A stretch of DNA of 64,000 bases from Tritrichomonas musculus (taxonomy: Eukaryota; Parabasalia; Tritrichomonadida; Tritrichomonadidae): positions 80,154-144,153 of the forward strand of contig JAPFFF010000084.1 in NCBI GenBank assembly GCA_039105265.1. The letters run 5' to 3'. The position numbers and the translations under genes were made by a program. Shown here piece after piece: positions 1 through 9,000 of this stretch. The notes under the pieces were generated by a model that saw nothing but the letters and a program-made list of their open reading frames with translations, had not been told where the DNA came from and did no database searches. The stretch's first letter is position 1. The number at the start of each line of letters is the position of its first letter.

Positions 1-355
1 ATCAACATCGGCCGGCGAGTGGCAAAGTAACTCAGGCAGAAAAATGTTTTAACACTCATTAGGCATAACATGCAAACAATATCAGACGCAACAGAAGAAC
101 AGAAACAAAAAATTTTTATCAGATGAACTTCGACCAAAGAAGCAAGCAAATCGCACGTACAAGCAATACATGTATACTTTTTTTTTTCATTTTTATCTTA
201 TCTTATCTTTTTGTATTTTTTTTTTTTTTAAAGCCTTTTTATTTATTTTTTGTAATATATTTTTTATTTTACTAGTTTTGATACTATATTTTATATATTT
301 TTCTTTTCTTTTTTTTTTAATTTAAGATATGTATTTGAAGAAGATTTTTTGCAAG
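1..355 (+). repeat. Linker copy 1 (right part, cut by window edge)
   Basis: This is the right 355 bases of the 492-bp linker that is complete at 1434-1925 and 5605-6096. It starts inside the linker hairpin: positions 1-17 are the ATCA stem, the mismatch base and the right GC-rich arm. It matches copy 2 at an offset of 1572, falling to 1570 after the T runs. Differences are T at 114 where copy 2 has A at 1686, a T run of 10 instead of 9 after TATAC, and a T run of 14 instead of 13 before AAAGCC. The array begins at 356, where the first monomer has CATGG in place of CACGG. No gene is visible. Confidence 0.95.
178..319 (+). other. T-rich tract of linker copy 1
   Basis: About 140 bases that are almost only T and A on the + strand, mostly T, including runs of 10 and 14 T. 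The neighbouring monomers are A-rich on the same strand, so base skew flips here. Such tracts are often nucleosome-poor or act in replication or transcription, but no specific site can be named. Confidence 0.8.
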
Positions 356-1433
356 CATGGAAACGAATACAGACGGGAACACGGAAGACCTTAAAGAATT
401 TATTTTACAGATGGTTATACTTTACTTATATTTGAAGATGCAGGATTCGAAAGACAAACGTACAGAACGGAATACATGAACACGGAAACGAATACAGACG
501 GGAACACGGAAGACCTTAAAGAATTTATTTTACAGATGGTTATACTTTACTTATATTTGAAGATGCAGGATTCGAAAGACAAACGTACAGAACGGAATAC
601 ATGAACACGGAAACGAATACAGACGGGAACACGGAAGACCTTAAAGAATTTATTTTACAGATGGTTATACTTTACTTATATTTGAAGATGCAGGATTCGA
701 AAGACAAACGTACAGAACGGAATACATGATCACGGAAACGAATACAGACGGGAACACGGAAGACCTTAAAGAATTTATTTTACAGATGGTTATACTTTAC
801 TTATATTTGAAGATGCAGGATTCGAAAGACAAACGTACAGAACGGAATACATGAACACGGAAACGAATACAGACGGGAACACGGAAGACCTTAAAGAATT
901 TATTTTACAGATGGTTATACTTTACTTATATTTGAAGATGCAGGATTCGAAAGACAAACGTACAGAACGGAATACATGAACACGGAAACGAATACAGACG
1001 GGAACACGGAAGACCTTAAAGAATTTATTTTACAGATGGTTATACTTTACTTATATTTGAAGATGCAGGATTCGAAAGACAAACGTACAGAACGGAATAC
1101 ATGAACACGGAAACGAATACAGACGGGAACACGGAAGACCTTAAAGAATTTATTTTACAGATGGTTATACTTTACTTATATTTGAAGATGCAGGATTCGA
1201 AAGACAAACGTACAGAACGGAATACATGAACACGGAAACGAATACAGACGGGAACACGGAAGACCTTAAAGAATTTATTTTACAGATGGTTATACTTTAC
1301 TTATATTTGAAGATGCAGGATTCGAAAGACAAACGTACAGAACGGAATACATGAACACGGAAACGAATACAGAAACGAACACAGAAGAATATCTCGATTT
1401 TATTATATAAACAGTTCTATTTTGATTTTAAAT
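356..1433 (+). repeat. Short array I: 8 A monomers plus a truncated b
   Basis: Eight 125-bp A monomers start at 356, 481, 606, 731, 856, 981, 1106 and 1231. A truncated b monomer follows at 1356-1433. The monomer at 731 carries the ATGATC variant at its start; the rest have ATGAAC. The final b keeps its first 78 bases, then joins the linker at the shared string AATCAGA, so the junction has 7 bases of microhomology. In the first monomer the ATG lies at 357 and reads straight into the A frame (M-E-T-N-T), giving a 40-codon ORF at 357-479. Confidence 0.95.
476..604 (+). CDS. Representative A-monomer ORF, 42 aa (one of about 400)
   Basis: Small open frame filling one 125-bp monomer; product unknown. 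It reads ATG AAC ACG GAA and ends AAT ACA TGA, where ATGA also begins the next unit, so neighbouring ORFs overlap by 4 bases. Residues 1-13 are rich in Thr, Asn and acidic residues. Residues 17-30 are mainly hydrophobic (Phe, Ile, Leu, Met, Val, Tyr), short for a membrane helix. Residues 34-40 are basic (Lys, Arg). A GGA lies 4 bases before each ATG. Variants seen across copies are N2I (about 78 copies), N2K, Q31H, R37H, T38I and two silent changes; none makes a stop. Replacement changes outnumber silent ones, so there is no sign of purifying selection. Translation is unproven and the frame may be chance. The same ORF starts 5 bases before every A monomer start given here. Confidence 0.2.
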   Translation: MNTETNTDGNTEDLKEFILQMVILYLYLKMQDSKDKRTERNT

Positions 1434-1550
1434 AATCAGATGAACGTCGATCGGCATGCACTTCCCCGCTCGACCAACCAACAACGCAAATCACACGCAC
1501 AATCAATGCAACACATATTCGCTATACAAAGTCTCACACATTAGCAGACA

Positions 1551-1589
1551 CGCCGGCCGATGCTGATATACAATCAACATCGGCCGGCG
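1551..1589. other. Perfect GC-rich inverted repeat (hairpin) in linker copy 2
   Basis: Arms CGCCGGCCGATG and CATCGGCCGGCG are perfect 12-base reverse complements. Inside them come one C/A mismatch, a 4-bp stem TGAT/ATCA and a 5-base loop ATACA. This is by far the most GC-rich part of an AT-rich window. No T run follows either arm directly, so an intrinsic terminator is unlikely. It may be a protein-binding palindrome, a cruciform, a replication element or the end hairpin of an old mobile element. Confidence 0.9.
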
Positions 1590-1749
1590 AGTGGCAAAGT
1601 AACTCAGGCAGAAAAATGTTTTAACACTCATTAGGCATAACATGCAAACAATATCAGACGCAACAGAAGAACAGAAACAAAAAATATTTATCAGATGAAC
1701 TTCGACCAAAGAAGCAAGCAAATCGCACGTACAAGCAATACATGTATAC

Positions 1750-1889
1750 TTTTTTTTTCATTTTTATCTTATCTTATCTTTTTGTATTTTTTTTTTTTTA
1801 AAGCCTTTTTATTTATTTTTTGTAATATATTTTTTATTTTACTAGTTTTGATACTATATTTTATATATTTTTCTTTTCTTTTTTTTTTA
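1750..1889 (+). other. T-rich tract of linker copy 2
   Basis: Nearly pure T and A, with T dominant on the + strand and T runs of 9 and 13. It is shorter by two T than the tract of linker copy 1, showing homopolymer slippage or sequencing uncertainty. The open frame at 1695-1895 comes largely from this tract (Phe, Leu, Ile), and the same frame is shifted in copy 1. Confidence 0.8.
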
Positions 1890-1925
1890 ATTTAAGATAT
1901 GTATTTGAAGAAGATTTTTTGCAAG

Positions 1926-4900
1926 CATGGAAACGAATACAGACGGGAACACGGAAGACCTTAAAGAATTTATTTTACAGATGGTTATACTTTACTTATA
2001 TTTGAAGATGCAGGATTCGAAAGACAAACGTACAGAACGGAATACATGAACACGGAAACGAATACAGACGGGAACACGGAAGACCTTAAAGAATTTATTT
2101 TACAGATGGTTATACTTTACTTATATTTGAAGATGCAGGATTCGAAAGACAAACGTACAGAACGGAATACATGATCACGGAAACGAATACAGAAACGAAC
2201 ACAGAAGAATATCTCGAAATTATGTTATATAAACAGTTCTATTTTGATTTTAAATATTATTCAGTAATCAGAATTAAAGAAAGGAATACATGAACACGGA
2301 AACGAATACAGACGGGAACACGGAAGACCTTAAAGAATTTATTTTACAGATGGTTATACTTTACTTATATTTGAAGATGCAGGATTCGAAAGACAAACGT
2401 ACAGAACGGAATACATGAACACGGAAACGAATACAGAAACGAACACAGAAGAATATCTCGAAATTATGTTATATAAACAGTTCTATTTTGATTTTAAATA
2501 TTATTCAGTAATCAGAATTAAAGAAAGGAATACATGAACACGGAAACGAATACAGACGGGAACACGGAAGACCTTAAAGAATTTATTTTACAGATGGTTA
2601 TACTTTACTTATATTTGAAGATGCAGGATTCGAAAGACAAACGTACAGAACGGAATACATGAACACGGAAACGAATACAGACGGGAACACGGAAGACCTT
2701 AAAGAATTTATTTTACAGATGGTTATACTTTACTTATATTTGAAGATGCAGGATTCGAAAGACAAACGTACAGAACGGAATACATGAACACGGAAACGAA
2801 TACAGACGGGAACACGGAAGACCTTAAAGAATTTATTTTACAGATGGTTATACTTTACTTATATTTGAAGATGCAGGATTCGAAAGACAAACGTACAGAA
2901 CGGAATACATGAACACGGAAACGAATACAGACGGGAACACGGAAGACCTTAAAGAATTTATTTTACAGATGGTTATACTTTACTTATATTTGAAGATGCA
3001 GGATTCGAAAGACAAACGTATAGAACGGAATACATGAACACGGAAACGAATACAGACGGGAACACGGAAGACCTTAAAGAATTTATTTTACAGATGGTTA
3101 TACTTTACTTATATTTGAAGATGCAGGATTCGAAAGACAAACGTACAGAACGGAATACATGAACACGGAAACGAATACAGACGGGAACACGGAAGACCTT
3201 AAAGAATTTATTTTACAGATGGTTATACTTTACTTATATTTGAAGATGCAGGATTCGAAAGACAAACGTACAGAACGGAATACATGAACACGGAAACGAA
3301 TACAGACGGGAACACGGAAGACCTTAAAGAATTTATTTTACAGATGGTTATACTTTACTTATATTTGAAGATGCAGGATTCGAAAGACAAACGTACAGAA
3401 CGGAATACATGAACACGGAAACGAATACAGACGGGAACACGGAAGACCTTAAAGAATTTATTTTACAGATGGTTATACTTTACTTATATTTGAAGATGCA
3501 GGATTCGAAAGACAAACGTACAGAACGGAATACATGAACACGGAAACGAATACAGACGGGAACACGGAAGACCTTAAAGAATTTATTTTACAGATGGTTA
3601 TACTTTACTTATATTTGAAGATGCAGGATTCGAAAGACAAACGTACAGAACGGAATACATGATCACGGAAACGAATACAGAAACGAACACAGAAGAATAT
3701 CTCGAAATTATGTTATATAAACAGTTCTATTTTGATTTTAAATATTATTCAGTAATCAGAATTAAAGAAAGGAATACATGAACACGGAAACGAATACAGA
3801 CGGGAACACGGAAGACCTTAAAGAATTTATTTTACAGATGGTTATACTTTACTTATATTTGAAGATGCAGGATTCGAAAGACAAACGTACAGAACGGAAT
3901 ACATGAACACGGAAACGAATACAGAAACGAACACAGAAGAATATCTCGAAATTATGTTATATAAACAGTTCTATTTTGATTTTAAATATTATTCAGTAAT
4001 CAGAATTAAAGAAAGGAATACATGAACACGGAAACGAATACAGACGGGAACACGGAAGACCTTAAAGAATTTATTTTACAGATGGTTATACTTTACTTAT
4101 ATTTGAAGATGCAGGATTCGAAAGACAAACGTACAGAACGGAATACATGAACACGGAAACGAATACAGACGGGAACACGGAAGACCTTAAAGAATTTATT
4201 TTACAGATGGTTATACTTTACTTATATTTGAAGATGCAGGATTCGAAAGACAAACGTACAGAACGGAATACATGAACACGGAAACGAATACAGACGGGAA
4301 CACGGAAGACCTTAAAGAATTTATTTTACAGATGGTTATACTTTACTTATATTTGAAGATGCAGGATTCGAAAGACAAACGTACAGAACGGAATACATGA
4401 ACACGGAAACGAATACAGACGGGAACACGGAAGACCTTAAAGAATTTATTTTACAGATGGTTATACTTTACTTATATTTGAAGATGCAGGATTCGAAAGA
4501 CAAACGTACAGAACGGAATACATGAACACGGAAACGAATACAGACGGGAACACGGAAGACCTTAAAGAATTTATTTTACAGATGGTTATACTTTACTTAT
4601 ATTTGAAGATGCAGGATTCGAAAGACAAACGTATAGAACGGAATACATGAACACGGAAACGAATACAGACGGGAACACGGAAGACCTTAAAGAATTTATT
4701 TTACAGATGGTTATACTTTACTTATATTTGAAGATGCAGGATTCGAAAGACAAACGTACAGAACGGAATACATGATCACGGAAACGAATACAGACGGGAA
4801 CACGGAAGACCTTAAAGAATTTATTTTACAGATGGTTATACTTTACTTATATTTGAAGATGCAGGATTCGAAAGACAAACGTACAGAACGGAATACATGA

Positions 4901-5604
4901 ACACGGAAACGAATACAGACGGGAACACGGAAGACCTTAAAGAATTTATTTTACAGATGGTTATACTTTACTTATATTTGAAGATGCAGGATTCGAAAGA
5001 CAAACGTACAGAACGGAATACATGATCACGGAAACGAATACAGACGGGAACACGGAAGACCTTAAAGAATTTATTTTACAGATGGTTATACTTTACTTAT
5101 ATTTGAAGATGCAGGATTCGAAAGACAAACGTACAGAACGGAATACATGAACACGGAAACGAATACAGACGGGAACACGGAAGACCTTAAAGAATTTATT
5201 TTACAGATGGTTATACTTTACTTATATTTGAAGATGCAGGATTCGAAAGACAAACGTACAGAACGGAATACATGAACACGGAAACGAATACAGACGGGAA
5301 CACGGAAGACCTTAAAGAATTTATTTTACAGATGGTTATACTTTACTTATATTTGAAGATGCAGGATTCGAAAGACAAACGTACAGAACGGAATACATGA
5401 ACACGGAAACGAATACAGACGGGAACACGGAAGACCTTAAAGAATTTATTTTACAGATGGTTATACTTTACTTATATTTGAAGATGCAGGATTCGAAAGA
5501 CAAACGTACAGAACGGAATACATGAACACGGAAACGAATACAGAAACGAACACAGAAGAATATCTCGATTTTATTATATAAACAGTTCTATTTTGATTTT
5601 AAAT
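1926..5604 (+). repeat. Array II: 25 A, 4 B and a truncated b
   Basis: Monomer order from 1926, as run lengths: A2, B (2176), A1, B (2420), A9, B (3664), A1, B (3908), A12, then truncated b (5527-5604). B monomers at 2176 and 3664 start ATGATC. A monomers at 2914 and 4527 share a C-to-T change giving T38I. A monomers at 4777 and 5027 start ATGATC. The block ends at the same b-to-linker junction as array I, so linker and flanking monomers were copied together; the composite period is 4171 bp (1356 to 5527, and 1926 to 6097). Confidence 0.95.
2415..2537 (+). CDS. Representative B-monomer ORF, 40 aa (one of 84)
   Basis: Open frame filling one 119-bp B monomer; product unknown. The first seven codons match the A ORF, and the end GAA AGG AAT ACA TGA matches A apart from a silent Arg codon change (AGG for CGG). 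Residues 3-11 are a Thr-Glu-Thr-Asn repeat. Residues 14-30 are rich in Tyr, Phe, Leu and Ile. Residues 34-38 are basic. It is two codons shorter than A, so both monomer types keep the ATGA overlap with the next unit. AAAGGA lies 4 bases before the next ATG, a better Shine-Dalgarno-like match than in A. Two point variants occur: T7I (ORF at 7580) and R38G (ORF at 17115). Translation is unproven. Confidence 0.2.
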   Translation: MNTETNTETNTEEYLEIMLYKQFYFDFKYYSVIRIKERNT

Positions 5605-5721
5605 AATCAGATGAACGTCGATCGGCATGCACTTCCCCGCTCGACCAACCAACAACGCAAATCACACGCACAATCAATGCAACACATATTCGCTATACAA
5701 AGTCTCACACATTAGCAGACA

Positions 5722-5760
5722 CGCCGGCCGATGCTGATATACAATCAACATCGGCCGGCG
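5722..5760. other. Perfect GC-rich inverted repeat (hairpin) in linker copy 3
   Basis: Second complete copy of the 12-bp-arm hairpin at 1551-1589, with the same mismatch, inner stem and loop. Confidence 0.9.
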
Positions 5761-5920
5761 AGTGGCAAAGTAACTCAGGCAGAAAAATGTTTTAACACTC
5801 ATTAGGCATAACATGCAAACAATATCAGACGCAACAGAAGAACAGAAACAAAAAATATTTATCAGATGAACTTCGACCAAAGAAGCAAGCAAATCGCACG
5901 TACAAGCAATACATGTATAC

Positions 5921-6060
5921 TTTTTTTTTCATTTTTATCTTATCTTATCTTTTTGTATTTTTTTTTTTTTAAAGCCTTTTTATTTATTTTTTGTAATATA
6001 TTTTTTATTTTACTAGTTTTGATACTATATTTTATATATTTTTCTTTTCTTTTTTTTTTA
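5921..6060 (+). other. T-rich tract of linker copy 3
   Basis: Same T-dominated tract as at 1750-1889, with T runs of 9 and 13. Confidence 0.8.
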
Positions 6061-6096
6061 ATTTAAGATATGTATTTGAAGAAGATTTTTTGCAAG

Positions 6097-9000
6097 CATG
6101 GAAACGAATACAGACGGGAACACGGAAGACCTTAAAGAATTTATTTTACAGATGGTTATACTTTACTTATATTTGAAGATGCAGGATTCGAAAGACAAAC
6201 GTACAGAACGGAATACATGAACACGGAAACGAATACAGACGGGAACACGGAAGACCTTAAAGAATTTATTTTACAGATGGTTATACTTTACTTATATTTG
6301 AAGATGCAGGATTCGAAAGACAAACGTACAGAACGGAATACATGATCACGGAAACGAATACAGAAACGAACACAGAAGAATATCTCGAAATTATGTTATA
6401 TAAACAGTTCTATTTTGATTTTAAATATTATTCAGTAATCAGAATTAAAGAAAGGAATACATGAACACGGAAACGAATACAGACGGGAACACGGAAGACC
6501 TTAAAGAATTTATTTTACAGATGGTTATACTTTACTTATATTTGAAGATGCAGGATTCGAAAGACAAACGTACAGAACGGAATACATGAACACGGAAACG
6601 AATACAGAAACGAACACAGAAGAATATCTCGAAATTATGTTATATAAACAGTTCTATTTTGATTTTAAATATTATTCAGTAATCAGAATTAAAGAAAGGA
6701 ATACATGAACACGGAAACGAATACAGACGGGAACACGGAAGACCTTAAAGAATTTATTTTACAGATGGTTATACTTTACTTATATTTGAAGATGCAGGAT
6801 TCGAAAGACAAACGTACAGAACGGAATACATGAACACGGAAACGAATACAGACGGGAACACGGAAGACCTTAAAGAATTTATTTTACAGATGGTTATACT
6901 TTACTTATATTTGAAGATGCAGGATTCGAAAGACAAACGTACAGAACGGAATACATGAACACGGAAACGAATACAGACGGGAACACGGAAGACCTTAAAG
7001 AATTTATTTTACAGATGGTTATACTTTACTTATATTTGAAGATGCAGGATTCGAAAGACAAACGTATAGAACGGAATACATGAACACGGAAACGAATACA
7101 GACGGGAACACGGAAGACCTTAAAGAATTTATTTTACAGATGGTTATACTTTACTTATATTTGAAGATGCAGGATTCGAAAGACAAACGTACAGAACGGA
7201 ATACATGATCACGGAAACGAATACAGACGGGAACACGGAAGACCTTAAAGAATTTATTTTACAGATGGTTATACTTTACTTATATTTGAAGATGCAGGAT
7301 TCGAAAGACAAACGTACAGAACGGAATACATGATCACGGAAACGAATACAGACGGGAACACGGAAGACCTTAAAGAATTTATTTTACAGATGGTTATACT
7401 TTACTTATATTTGAAGATGCAGGATTCGAAAGACAAACGTACAGAACGGAATACATGATCACGGAAACGAATACAGACGGGAACACGGAAGACCTTAAAG
7501 AATTTATTTTACAGATGGTTATACTTTACTTATATTTGAAGATGCAGGATTCGAAAGACAAACGTACAGAACGGAATACATGAACACGGAAACGAATATA
7601 GAAACGAACACAGAAGAATATCTCGAAATTATGTTATATAAACAGTTCTATTTTGATTTTAAATATTATTCAGTAATCAGAATTAAAGAAAGGAATACAT
7701 GAACACGGAAACGAATACAGACGGGAACACGGAAGACCTTAAAGAATTTATTTTACAGATGGTTATACTTTACTTATATTTGAAGATGCAGGATTCGAAA
7801 GACAAACGTACAGAACGGAATACATGAACACGGAAACGAATACAGACGGGAACACGGAAGACCTTAAAGAATTTATTTTACAGATGGTTATACTTTACTT
7901 ATATTTGAAGATGCAGGATTCGAAAGACAAACGTACAGAACGGAATACATGAACACGGAAACGAATACAGACGGGAACACGGAAGACCTTAAAGAATTTA
8001 TTTTACAGATGGTTATACTTTACTTATATTTGAAGATGCAGGATTCGAAAGACAAACGTACAGAACGGAATACATGATCACGGAAACGAATACAGACGGG
8101 AACACGGAAGACCTTAAAGAATTTATTTTACAGATGGTTATACTTTACTTATATTTGAAGATGCAGGATTCGAAAGACAAACGTACAGAACGGAATACAT
8201 GAACACGGAAACGAATACAGAAACGAACACAGAAGAATATCTCGAAATTATGTTATATAAACAGTTCTATTTTGATTTTAAATATTATTCAGTAATCAGA
8301 ATTAAAGAAAGGAATACATGAACACGGAAACGAATACAGACGGGAACACGGAAGACCTTAAAGAATTTATTTTACAGATGGTTATACTTTACTTATATTT
8401 GAAGATGCAGGATTCGAAAGACAAACGTACAGAACGGAATACATGAACACGGAAACGAATACAGACGGGAACACGGAAGACCTTAAAGAATTTATTTTAC
8501 AGATGGTTATACTTTACTTATATTTGAAGATGCAGGATTCGAAAGACAAACGTACAGAACGGAATACATGAACACGGAAACGAATACAGACGGGAACACG
8601 GAAGACCTTAAAGAATTTATTTTACAGATGGTTATACTTTACTTATATTTGAAGATGCAGGATTCGAAAGACAAACGTACAGAACGGAATACATGATCAC
8701 GGAAACGAATACAGACGGGAACACGGAAGACCTTAAAGAATTTATTTTACAGATGGTTATACTTTACTTATATTTGAAGATGCAGGATTCGAAAGACAAA
8801 CGTACAGAACGGAATACATGAACACGGAAACGAATACAGAAACGAACACAGAAGAATATCTCGAAATTATGTTATATAAACAGTTCTATTTTGATTTTAA
8901 ATATTATTCAGTAATCAGAATTAAAGAAAGGAATACATGAACACGGAAACGAATACAGACGGGAACACGGAAGACCTTAAAGAATTTATTTTACAGATGG

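Larger units (their letters stand above)
1434..1925 (+). repeat. Linker copy 2 (complete, 492 bp)
   Basis: Non-monomer spacer between array blocks. In order it holds: a first ATCAGATGAAC block at 1435-1450; a moderately GC-rich stretch; a perfect inverted repeat at 1551-1589; a second, diverged ATCAGATGAAC block at 1690-1749; a T-rich tract at about 1750-1889; and a short right end leading into the first monomer at 1926. It matches copy 3 at an offset of 4171 with no difference noticed. Small open frames exist on both strands (1695-1895 plus, 1503-1721 minus), but neither resembles a gene: the plus one is mostly translated T runs, and the minus one has only a TTG start. The linker is unlike A or B apart from a 10-base match (TATTTGAAGA) near its right end. 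Confidence 0.95.
5605..6096 (+). repeat. Linker copy 3 (complete, 492 bp)
   Basis: Same as linker copy 2 at an offset of 4171, including both T-run lengths and A at the position where copy 1 has T. It again sits between a truncated b (5527-5604) and an A monomer that starts CATGG (6097). No further linker copy occurs in the remaining 57.9 kb. It holds the same non-coding parts and the same doubtful small frames (5866-6066 plus, 5674-5892 minus). Confidence 0.95.

Noticed and set aside
526-540. 3' splice-site-like TTTATTTTACAG before ATGG in each A monomer
   Set aside because: The match to an acceptor is fair, but no convincing donor or branch pattern was found, and T-rich AG sites are common in AT-rich DNA.
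481-605. Hammerhead or other self-cleaving ribozyme in the monomers
   Set aside because: GAAAC strings occur, but no CTGANGA core was found on either strand in A, B or the linker.
1551-1589. Intrinsic transcription terminator at the linker hairpin
   Set aside because: No T run directly follows either arm; the T-rich tract begins about 160 bases later.
1503-1721. Minus-strand open frame of 72 codons in linker copy 2 (and 5674-5892 in copy 3)
   Set aside because: It has only a TTG start, spans the linker's diverged repeats and hairpin arm, and resembles no family I know. Presence in two identical linker copies is not independent support.
1695-1895. Plus-strand open frame of 66 codons in linker copy 2 (and 5866-6066 in copy 3)
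   Set aside because: Its hydrophobic second half is a translation of T runs. In linker copy 1 the T runs differ by one base each, which shifts and truncates the frame, so it is not conserved even within this window.
1434-1925. Insertion sequence or tRNA in the linker
   Set aside because: No transposase frame, terminal inverted repeats, target-site duplication or tRNA cloverleaf could be made out.
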